This document shows, one piece after another, positions 1-7,851 of a stretch of DNA of 13,396 nt. The notes below the pieces were generated by a model that searched no databases, had not been told where the DNA came from, and was given only the letters and a program-made list of their open reading frames with translations. Source of the DNA: Cudoniella acicularis (taxonomy: Eukaryota > Ascomycota > Leotiomycetes > Helotiales > Helotiaceae); NCBI GenBank assembly GCA_013054445.1, contig JAAMPI010001527.1:1-13396 (forward strand), given 5' to 3'. The position numbers were made by a program, and so were the translations under genes. Position 1 is the first letter of the stretch; every line of letters starts with the position of its first letter.

Positions 1-108
1 GGGCATGCGGGGGCGGGGTATCAGAATAGTGTTGGGTGCGCGGAGAGGGTTGTTGAGTTGGTTGGGGGACTAGAAGGTAAGAATGAGAATGAGAGGGCGA
101 GGTTGTGA
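1..108 (+). CDS. 3' end of an unidentified protein-coding gene (partial)
   Basis: Reading frame 1 is open from the first base to a TGA at 106-108 and gives 35 residues, beginning GHAGAGYQNSVGCAERVVEL and ending in a charged tail (KNENERARL). Base composition is G-rich here and changes abruptly to AT-rich after the stop, as expected at a coding/3' UTR boundary. Another frame is also open for about 23 codons, so the choice of frame rests on composition and on the protein-like look of the peptide. I do not recognise the family. The gene would extend leftward out of the window. Confidence 0.4.
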   Translation, partial: GHAGAGYQNSVGCAERVVELVGGLEGKNENERARL

Positions 109-1069
109 AATTTGGAGTTGCGCTTTTCTTGGTGTTTGACACCTACTCTTTCTGCTTGAAAATATTAATAGAAAAACTTCTCCCCTCTTCTCTTTAATTG
201 ACTTGGTTACCTTCTTTATTTGCGTCAAGCACACGAAAGCAATTGAAAATAAGACCGACCAATATCCAGTATATTCCTCGCAAAGTTTCGATGACCAAAG
301 TACGAAGGGACTTGTTAGAGATTTGAATGATCCCCTATTCGAATCGACTGACTGAGGGCAAATATTTACGAAGAAGCAGGAAAATGGAAGCAATAAATTG
401 CGAGGAAGTTCTCAGCTCGAGAGAGATGTGAAATGCAGAGATTAAAAAGTAGAGTAGAGACTTGACTTATTTCCAGAAAGGTGAGACCGTGGGGAAGGAA
501 TGATGAGCCTGATGCGCTTGAAGCAAAGATGCTGACCCGGTCGTATCTTTTTGACTCTTTCTGGAAAGGCGTCCACTTGAAGCAATATTGTAAATTTGAG
601 GGATTGCGGGACTGACCGATTTCCTTAATGTAGTGAGAGGACCCCAATATCCCGTCACTTCACAAACTTTTGGCACCTCACACCGCCATGCCTCCCAATC
701 CCCCACCGCCGAAAGCGCTTCCCATGGGATGGCTCTAGCTGTCTTGAATGGTCAAAATTATAAAAACTCAACATTTAATCAACAGCGGCTGAAGTCAGCA
801 GCTACGGCAAACGAACCCGAAGCTCCGAGTTAAAAGCTTGGCACGAACGCCTTCAAGAACAATAAATCCCGTTCAAGCAGTAGCCTATCTGATTAGTCTC
901 GGGGTTCTTTCCTTAAGGCTGAAGATCGCCACCGAATGCTTGTTAATGCTGACGGGGCGCCCGAGGGGGAAAGGCCAGACTTGGCTCGGCTCCGCAAGAA
1001 GAACATCAGATGAACGAGATCTTGCCGTAGGACAACACATCGAAAAAGAAACGCGCTTGCAATTACTTT
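109..1069. other. Intergenic stretch without a supported gene
   Basis: Open frames of 60 to 107 codons exist on both strands here (for example 366-647 and 70-393 on the minus strand, 633-833 on the plus strand), but they begin at GTG or TTG codons, overlap each other and show no recognisable domain. The stretch probably holds the 3' UTR of the partial gene at the left edge followed by non-coding DNA. I see no tRNA, hairpin array or transposon end in it. Confidence 0.5.
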
Positions 1070-1256
1070 CCACTAATTTTTCGACGATTCCAAAGACGTT
1101 TCGTTTTGATCTTGAAGCCTTGCGGAAGAAGGAACCACTTTCTGACCACTTTCCGACGATTCTAAAGATATTTTGTTTTGGTCTTGAAGCCTTGTGGAAG
1201 AAGGAACCAATTTCCGCCCATTTTCCGACAACTCCAAAGACATTTTCTTCTGCATT
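1070..1256. repeat. 72-bp tandem repeat, about 2.5 copies
   Basis: A unit beginning CGACGATTC occurs at 1082, again at 1154 and, as CGACAACTC, at 1226, giving an exact period of 72 bp. Copies 1 and 2 differ at roughly 11 of 72 positions, mostly C/T transitions, and the third copy is cut off at about 1256. The period is 24 codons. On the minus strand the repeat is open and encodes a 24-residue repeat with the core VPSS.RLQDQN..SLESSE. A plus-strand frame (838-1260) is also open but starts at TTG. This could be a minisatellite or the remains of a repeat-containing coding region. Confidence 0.85.
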
Positions 1257-1491
1257 CTAGCTCCACGCACTGACCCAATCTGATAATTGAGTGTCCTGCT
1301 TAGTCTTGCGCTGACCTGCCAGTTGCCGACAACGAGCTGAGCTCTGCACGGTGACTCGCCCCTTCGGACGGCGTGGAGATTGCTTCATCCTGTCAAGACA
1401 TGGTTGTTTGCTTAGTATTGGTTTTGTTAGCAGAAAATGTTGCTGACTTCAAACACTACGGGGCTGAGAAAGCTTATTTGAACAAGATTTG
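1257..1491. other. Spacer between two tandem repeats, nothing recognised
   Basis: This is about 235 bp of mixed composition separating the 72-bp and 57-bp repeats. The minus-strand frames that read through the two repeats differ from each other, and stops occur between them (for example the stop at 1449-1451), so no single continuous frame joins the repeats. An intron or a frameshift would be needed to connect them. Confidence 0.4.
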
Positions 1492-1640
1492 TGGGGGAGA
1501 GAGTTAATTACAGGGATTCTTACGGGCTCGGATGAGATGGCCTGGGTCTGGGGGAGAGCGTTATTTTCAAGGGCTCTTGCAGGAGAGTCTTCGAGCGCCT
1601 CGATCTGGGGGAGACAATTGTTTTCAGGGGTTCGTAGAGT
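1492..1640. repeat. 57-bp tandem repeat, about 2.6 copies
   Basis: The word TGGGGGAGA occurs at 1492, 1549 and 1606, so the period is exactly 57 bp (19 codons). The rest of each unit is more diverged than the anchor word. On the minus strand an ATG-initiated frame (1658 down to 1449, 69 residues) runs through it with a 19-residue repeat: ENNCLPQIEALEDSPARAL, then ENNALPQTQAISSEPVRIP, then VINSLPHKS. A second minus-strand frame just upstream reads HALETQLREAASKLTP, which looks like real coding sequence. I therefore suspect a relic of a minus-strand repeat protein gene, but no intact gene can be drawn. Confidence 0.75.
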
Positions 1641-2570
1641 TTGGGTTTTGGACTCCATACTTGAGGCGTCAATTTTGAAGCCGCCTCCCGCAGCTGAGTC
1701 TCAAGCGCATGGTCATGATCTATGAGCTTCTAGATTTGTAGATCTAGGATTTCGTGATTGTTTCGAGCGATGGATTATTGATCAGGAAGTTGTTTCTCGT
1801 TGTTTCGTTGGCCTGCGCATGTACCTCGTCTTGTGTTTCCTCTTCAAAATATGCAGGAGTGTGTTTGTGTGTCACGTTTGCCCTTCCCCCTATTCAGGGA
1901 TAGCCACAGCACGTGATCCCTCCAGCCACACGACTTATTTTTAGTCCGGAAAACCACTCCAGGCCTTCAACTGCCAACATCTCCAACCATCACTATTAAT
2001 TCTGTGCGCAAACGTGGCGTGTGACTCTACCAACGTGGCAAGGCAACGTGATTCGAAGAATGTTTGCAAAGTTATAAACAATTCAAAAATCATTGGATAG
2101 GAAAAGCCCAACACTGATTCGGCATATCGCGGTTCCGCAAGCGCGCTGTTATTTTGGCCTGCACAATCTATTTCAGATCGCACAGCCTCATTCCCCTCGC
2201 TTGTTTCATGGTATTTCAGGGGCGTAAAAAAAACTCCCCATGTTGGACGAACAGTACCGCCGTAGCCACTGCCACCTGGTCGGGCCTCGCGCGTGGCTCA
2301 CGATAGGGTAGTCATAGGCTACACCGTCGCTCATACAGCGAATGAGAAGACCGTCAGCTTATGGTGTTAGCCGGGCCGCCATACATCATCTTTACCATGT
2401 GTCGGCCGCCGTGGCGGTCGAGGGGCTGGGCTGGAAAGAATCTATTCCGGCCGCTCTACTCCGTACGCGCACTGTACCTCATCCCAGGGATGGGTCACGA
2501 CAAAGCCAACCCTGTGTAGGCGCTATTGACAGGGCTCCTTTGTTGCATCACAAGTTGGTACCTTCATATG
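1641..2570. other. Intergenic and upstream region of the fusion gene
   Basis: No gene is supported in this stretch. The minus-strand frame 1941-2183 starts at GTG. The plus-strand frame beginning with ATG at 2342 runs through the TATA box and the 5' leader of the next gene, so it is not credible as a protein. The 2240-2540 part is GC-rich with many CG dinucleotides and may be the proximal promoter of the gene starting at 2719. Confidence 0.45.
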
Positions 2571-2577
2571 TATATAA
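2571..2577 (+). promoter_or_regulatory. TATA box of the cupredoxin-DUF3605 fusion gene
   Basis: TATATAA lies 142 bp upstream of the ATG at 2719 and is followed by a pyrimidine-rich leader with CATCCTCATCATCATCC-type sequence. This is the usual layout of a strongly expressed fungal secreted-protein gene: TATA, CT-rich start region and a roughly 100-nt 5' UTR. The start codon context is CAATATG with A at -3. Confidence 0.55.
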
Positions 2578-2718
2578 GCTCGCCCATCGTTTCTGTTCAA
2601 GTTGTTTCTTCATCCTCATCATCATCCTCACAGCTCAATACACCTTCGCTATATTTCTTTTAGCATTTCATATCTGTACATCTATCTTGATCAAGTTATC
2701 AACATAATATCAGTCAAT

Positions 2719-3686
2719 ATGCAATTCACCGTCTCCTCCATCCTGGCCCTTGCTGCCTCAGCAACCGCCGCAACTATCCAAGTCGCTGTAGGACAGAATG
2801 GTCTCACATACACACCCAACAATATCACAGCCAGTGTTGGCGATCTTATTCAGTTCTCTTTCTTCCCAAAGGTAATTCATTCCTTTCCTCGCCATCCCAA
2901 ACATAACTAACAACCCCAGAACCACTCAGTAACTCAATCCTCATTCGCTGATCCCTGCCACCCTCTCGCCGGCGGCTTCTTCTCCACTTTCCAGAAGACA
3001 ACCCTCTCCCAAAAGGACCTCGCTATAATCTCAACCCCCGACTCCCAATACACACCCCTCACCTGGCCTACCGTCCAACACATAATCCGCACTAACCGCC
3101 TCGATGCCTTCCAACGGCAGCCCTCTGAATTACGCCGCTATCTGGCCTATAATCACACGTTAAAAAAACTACATGGTTCAATTATGGCTTTTATTTTGAA
3201 GGAGAGGTTGGGGTGGGAAGAACCACTGGTTGCGAAGGGAAATGGGGAGGGGAAAGGGGTATTTGAGGAGGAATCGGATTGGAAGGTGTTGTGGAATGAT
3301 TGGCCTTATGGGATTGATCCGCGGGTTGTGCATCTGGTTGTCTGGACGAAGTTTGAGTTGGAGGAGGATGCTGGGACTGGTGATTTGACGAATCGTGCAA
3401 GAGGGGAGATTGAGGAGCTTGTTAGTAGGGTGTTTAGGGAGAGGTGTGGAGGGGAGAATGTGAGTTTTTATTTCCTTCTTATTTTCCTCTGATCTAAGAT
3501 TTTATAACAAGAAATTAAAAAATACAGTGCTAATAACAGAAAAAACAGGTAATCTGGTTCAAGAACTGGAAATCTCTCAAAAGCGTCCACGCCGTCGAGC
3601 ACTTCCATGTGATGCTCTACGACCCAGACCCCTCATTCATCAAAGAAATTACGCACGGCGATATCCCTCTCAGTCAGAAAGTCTGA
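2719..3686 (+). CDS. Secreted-type fusion: truncated cupredoxin joined to a Gig1/DUF3605 domain
   Basis: Exons 2719-2871, 2920-3459 and 3549-3686 give 276 residues. Introns are GTAATT...CCCAG (48 bp) and GTGAGT...ACAG (89 bp, with GCTAATAAC as a branch site), and all junctions are phase 0. Residues 1-17 form a signal peptide ([17 protein letters not shown]). Residues 18-75 are the first half of a fungal extracellular cupredoxin ([19 protein letters not shown], then [20 protein letters not shown]). From about residue 80 the protein is a Gig1/DUF3605 domain (N-acetylglucosamine-induced protein family): [13 protein letters not shown], the NDWPYGIDP core, [30 protein letters not shown], ending near [21 protein letters not shown]. 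The His ligand at residue 53 is kept, but the C-terminal Cys/His/Met ligands of the copper site are missing. DUF3605 proteins are normally stand-alone and have no signal peptide. No Met is available to start DUF3605 on its own before position 3184, which lies inside the domain. The biochemical role of DUF3605 is not established. The exon structure is well supported; whether the fusion is functional is unknown. Confidence 0.85.
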
Positions 3687-3967
3687 GCTCCTCACTTCCG
3701 TTGCAACTTGCAGCCAAAAAAAGAATCGAGCGGAACTGCTAGAATGATGAATAATAATTAATATCGCGATAATTAGTTGGCGCTAGCAACTTAGTCGGAG
3801 ATTCGGAGCTGAGAGGGAACGCTTTGGAAGTTTGGAGATTGCTAAAGTGATGATAATGATTCAGGAAGAGAATAATGAGATTGATTGGGCCTGCCATATG
3901 GTTAATGAAAGGAAAGAAAGAAAGGAAATTCATTTTCGTAGATGTTGCAAACTGAACCACTTAGATT

Positions 3968-3983
3968 GAGCGAGCGAGCGAGC
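3968..3983. repeat. GAGC microsatellite, 4 units
   Basis: Four perfect GAGC units follow one another in non-coding DNA about 280 bp after the stop of the fusion gene. It is a simple repeat with no evident function. Confidence 0.8.
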
Positions 3984-4223
3984 ATGATTGCTTTAGATGC
4001 GTTAGAAAAATTAGATGTGTTTATGTCACCAAAAGGCGATTAGACGATTAGAATAATGTTTACTTGAATTCTTCGAGATGCGTTTCGTCTTACCTAAATC
4101 CGTGACTACCTATCAACTTTTACTTCTACATCTTTCTTTCCTATCTTCGTCACACCTATAAACGCCGAAAATCTAGAAAATAGAGAGACGCGCCGCTATG
4201 AAACGCCTCGCTTTCAAAGAAGT

Positions 4224-4239
4224 ATTTATTTATTTATTT
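4224..4239. repeat. ATTT microsatellite, 4 units
   Basis: Four perfect ATTT units lie in the AT-rich intergenic region about 510 bp upstream of the methyltransferase start. It is a simple repeat with no evident function. Confidence 0.75.
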
Positions 4240-4748
4240 TCATTAATATTCCCCTCTCCTTCCACTCCCACCACCCTCTGACCTACCAGGCCCACCACTC
4301 GGCCTGGCCACCCCTCAAAACTCTATAGGAACACCCACACACCCAATCCTTGGCCCTTACTCTTCCTCAAAACAGTTCCTATCTCTCTGTGCAATATTTC
4401 CTCGCCAGACAAAAAGGGATAAAAGAATCGGTGAAGTTTCAATAGTGAGAAGTAACTAAAACTCTAAAGAAAGTAAATCGAATATCGATTTTCATCAACG
4501 CCCACACAACCCCCACATTTAAGGTGAATCTTCCCGTTTCGTCCCGGTGCTGCCGAAAACGGGATACCGAGAATGCATACGTGCTTCCCGTCACCTATCA
4601 GCGAATCTACTGCATTGCGCCGCAATGATGCTTTCTTTCAATTCATGACGTCCCTCCCTGCATCGCACTCTGTACAATCCTTTCCAAACCTGTGCGACTT
4701 TGTCATCCTGCACGGAACTTCAATTATCGCTAATTACAACGAGAGAGC

Positions 4749-6785
4749 ATGGATATGGACATCGATCCGAAAGAGCGACAGGCTAGCCATGTTGAGGTTA
4801 CACAGCCTATTATGGGTGCGCGAACGAGCTTGGGGTGCACAGACGTTGGCGATAAGCTTCCGGGTGTCTCAGTCTTACAACGGCACACCCGCACCGGTAA
4901 GAATATTAATGCCAAGCCAGGAGCATCGGAAGGTAAAGATGAAGATGAGTTTCGCAGAGAGGAAGAGCTAATAGTAAAGAAAGATGTGAAAACCACCGAG
5001 GAGGGAACGGGTCACGATGCTCCACCCGAGAATGAGGAGGCGACAGCTTCTGTTGGCGACAGTGAACAAGACCACCCCCACAGCGACCTACTCGAAGAAG
5101 AAGCAGACGGATATGCATATGGGAATTTTTACACTCGTGGTTCTCTAGATGTAAGTGTCGCAATTGTCAGCTCAAGGATAGCGAGGCAATGCTGACGCCT
5201 GCAGGTCGATTCGAACGAGACCGACTCCGCGATGGGAGACATGACGCCTATGTATGCATCCCAACCCTATTGTTCCGATTTCCATTCCACCATGAGAGAA
5301 GAGAAGCACAGTTTATTAATCTTAACCGAGAACAGATCTTCCACCATGTCGGTGAACTCCTCAATATACAACCACGTGACTGAGAATAGTCGGACTTATC
5401 ACAGGTACAAGGAAGGAAGTAAGTCCAATGCATATGAGTGATTGATTCCCCCTCGATTTCCCTTCGATTCCTCTTGAATAATGGAATAGCTTTTAGTAAC
5501 AAGCATAATTTAGAATATTTCCTCCCAAATGATGTGGTGAGAACATATCGGCATCCGCCCACGGTGACTCCTGGCTTGCTGACATGACAATCTTTCGTTC
5601 TTGAGACCGAGCAAAATAGACTAGGTGAGCGCGGAACTCCTCTTAGAAGCAATTGCAGCATCTGACAAGTTAAGCAAAGATATCCAACACCAATTGTTCG
5701 TCCACACCTTACACGGGAAGCTCCATCTTGCACCACTCAGCGAAGGAATACACAATGTCCTCGACCTTGCAACGGGTACGGGGATCTGGGCTATAGAGTT
5801 TGGTGTGTACAGATGCACTGCCTTCTCAAGCCATGTCCAATGTCTAACCTACTTGTTGCTAGCAACGAGATATCCCACGGCCAACGTGCTCGGCACAGAT
5901 TTGAGTCCCATTCAACCCGTATAGTGCGTATTCTCATCAACCCTCATCTCATCGCTGCCTCTCTCCCATTCAGATAAGATATCCCAGCTTCCTAACCATA
6001 CCATCTTCCCACTAGTGTCCCCCCAAACTGCCGCTTTGAAGTAGACGACGCAGAGGACGACTGGACATACAGCTACCCCTTCGACTACATCCACGGCCGC
6101 CTTCTCCTCTCCTGCTTCAACAACGACTTCCCAGGCATAATATCCAAAGCCTACGCGGCACTAAATCCAGGCGGTTGGATCGAACTCCAGGATATATTAC
6201 CACCCGTTTGCTTTGATGATTCCTGGGAGGGAACAGACCTCAAAAGGTGGCTGGAGTTGACGGTCGAGGGCGCGAGGGTCTTGGGTATGGATTGGGGGAA
6301 GGTAGCGAGGTATCGGGAGTGGGTTGAGGCGGCGGGCTTCGAGGATGTGAGTGAGTTTAAGGGGGCTTGGCCTACGAATACTTGGCCCAGGGATAAGCAT
6401 CATAAGCTTTTGGGAGCTTGGCAAAATGTGGTAAGTAAGATGCTTTCTTTTCGTTTCGTTTGTTGGAAGTGCAGAGAGTACGTAAGCTGATGAGATAGAA
6501 CCTCCTGGATGGTTGCTACGCTATTAGTGTTGCGGTTTTGACGCGTGGGTTGGGATGGACTTCCCAAGAGGTAGAAGCCTTACTTGTGGGCGTAAGACGG
6601 GATTTGAGTGATCGAAATATTCATTGCTATTCGCCTGTGTAAGCTTTTATGAGGGAAGAATAATAACGAAGCGCTTGCTAACAAAGTTTAGACGAGTAAT
6701 TTGGGCACGAAAGCCAGGCGGCGATAAAGTGGTGCAGAATGCTAGTCTTGAAACTGCCGAAGGAAGTGAATTGCAAGACTTCTGA
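4749..6785 (+). CDS. LaeA-like SAM-dependent methyltransferase, nine exons
   Basis: Proposed exons: 4749-5150, 5205-5418, 5514-5536, 5606-5624, 5680-5802, 5863-5923, 6016-6430, 6499-6638 and 6692-6785, giving 496 residues. Each intron is GT-AG and the phases agree throughout. Residues 1 to about 190 are acidic, low in complexity and probably disordered. The conserved part starts at a YHRYKEGKYFLPND block (about 199-212), followed by [23 protein letters not shown] motif I is [15 protein letters not shown] (246-260), the second strand ends in [11 protein letters not shown] (D273), then come [27 protein letters not shown] and [10 protein letters not shown] (331-340). The tail [20 protein letters not shown] is typical of the family. 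Relatives include LaeA, the velvet-complex regulator of fungal secondary metabolism, and many other Umta-type enzymes with unknown substrates; the sequence does not identify the acceptor. Motif I has DLATGTG where DVGTGTG is more usual. The two micro-exons (23 and 19 nt) are needed to restore the family motif. No biosynthetic cluster genes are visible nearby. The ATG at 4749 is chosen as the first in-frame Met; the N-terminus could differ. Confidence 0.85.
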
Positions 6786-7075
6786 AGTTGTGGAATCTAT
6801 AACGTGACACGTGTGAGTAAAGTAGGAGTTTCATGCCTAAATAACTCAAGTCACTAAAATATAACAAAGAAACTCGAAATTATTCTCGTTGGTATTTTTA
6901 GGTAATGCTACATAGATCGCACCGAAAATTCGGACGGTGCAATTTCAGTACTTTCTTTCGCCTTCCACCGGGAAATGACTGGAGTAATTTTTCCCTCATC
7001 TTTTGTTAGTCAAATTCCCTCGAATGGAGACTGGAGAAAAAGATACTTACTGTTTAGAGATATTACACAAACTCC
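6786..7075. other. Intergenic region downstream of the methyltransferase
   Basis: About 290 bp of AT-rich sequence separates the methyltransferase stop from the HET remnant on the opposite strand. It probably holds the methyltransferase 3' UTR. The plus-strand frame from 7003 starts at TTG and overlaps the HET remnant, so it is not supported as a gene. Confidence 0.45.
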
Positions 7076-7850
7076 TTACACTAGCGTCAAAGTCCGAGTC
7101 TCCCAAGTGTCCCGATAGAGGCAGTGATGAAGAAAACCCAATCTTCCTATTTGCTCATAGATCCCCTTGGTCGATAGAGGCGTCTTCTCAAGCAAAAGAC
7201 ATTCGCCAGTGAACCATTCTTCATTTTCATTCTCGTCGTCTTTCGATTCAGTGGTAGTCTCTTTGCGCGTCACTGGTTGGTCACCATTCTCATCATGATC
7301 TACGCCGGCTGCCTACTCTACCCGGGAACATTCCTGTCAATAATCCTAGATCCAAGAGAGAGGATCCCATGTTCGTTAGCTAACTTAGGAGCATCCAGGA
7401 AGGTTGCCTCATTATCTTCAGGCCCTTAAGGGCCAGGCTGCAACCCTTGATCTCTCCGTACGAATTTTGCGTGTTGGTAAGCCCAATATAGTGACCTAAT
7501 AACTCAACGGTGTCTGACTTATATATGTCGTGTTTTACATCGAAAAAGACTGGGTCGTTTGTCACTAGCCACGACTAAGACGGAACGCGATATGGGCAAC
7601 GAACATGTCAAGTAATTGGGTAATCTTTGACCCACAAGAGTCCTCGAGTAGGGTGTGAGGTCCAGATTCCAGCTGGGTACTTTCCGCCAAGAAAAGGTTG
7701 AAAGATCTGAGCGATTCCAGAAAATGCGGGAAGTCTATTTGAGTCTAAAGTCAGCTTCCTCGTTGAGTAATCTTCTACCAAGTTGTAGTATTCCTGGAGA
7801 ATCATTTGTAGGCATTCATGGCCGCGACCAAAGGGAGGAAAGTGACCTGG
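7076..7850 (-). pseudogene. Decayed C-terminal fragment of a HET-domain (heterokaryon incompatibility) protein
   Basis: Read on the minus strand, this stretch carries the ordered landmarks of the region after the HET domain in fungal incompatibility proteins. First is EYYNLVEDYSTRKLTLDSNR followed by LPAFSGIAQIFQ, GGKYPAGIW and GLLWVKD (down to about 7611). Then comes YRVPS-stop-SW, matching the usual YRAPSWSW block, followed by DPVFFDV. After that come YGEIKGCSLALKGLK (usually FGEVKGGSLTLRG) and, in another frame, FTGECLLLEKTPLSTKGIYE with QIGRLGF (down to 7076). Two stops lie in the same frame: TGA at 7608-7610, where Arg (CGA) is likely ancestral, and TAG at 7575-7577, where Trp (TGG) is expected. 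A further frameshift follows, near 7400-7420. The N-terminal HET domain itself is absent; its place is taken by the 3' end of the protease gene, whose stop is at 7852. The family assignment rests on several blocks in the right order and is firm; the exact edges are approximate. Confidence 0.75.
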
Positions 7851-7851
7851 G

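Larger units (their letters stand above)
3687..4748. other. Intergenic region between the fusion gene and the methyltransferase
   Basis: This roughly 1 kb stretch has no supported gene. It should contain the 3' UTR of the upstream gene and the promoter and 5' leader of the methyltransferase. It is AT-rich with simple repeats (a GAGC run at 3968 and an ATTT run at 4224) and a C-rich segment at 4250-4340. The ATG frame 4573-4971 overlaps the first methyltransferase exon in another frame and has no recognisable domain; at most it is an upstream open frame in the leader. The minus-strand frame 3739-3960 starts at GTG. Confidence 0.5.

Noticed and set aside
2342..2707. ATG-initiated 121-codon plus-strand open frame upstream of the fusion gene
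   Set aside because: It runs through the TATA box and the pyrimidine-rich leader of the 2719 gene and stops just before that ATG. It has no recognisable domain, and its hydrophobic end is the translated leader.
2602..2910. Extended start for the cupredoxin-like protein, beginning upstream of 2719
   Set aside because: The added residues (HPHHHPHSS...) are the translated CT-rich leader. [17 protein letters not shown] is a normal signal peptide, and the frame past 2871 is intron sequence.
4573..4971. 132-codon plus-strand open frame overlapping the methyltransferase start
   Set aside because: It overlaps exon 1 in a different frame and has no domain. The 4749 frame continues into a full LaeA-like enzyme. 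It could act only as an upstream open frame.
5248..5736. 162-codon minus-strand open frame
   Set aside because: It lies entirely across exons and introns of the methyltransferase on the other strand and carries no recognisable motif; the plus-strand family match explains the region.
7003..7212. Plus-strand open frame of 69 codons
   Set aside because: It starts at TTG and is antisense to the HET remnant, which has recognisable motifs in the correct order.
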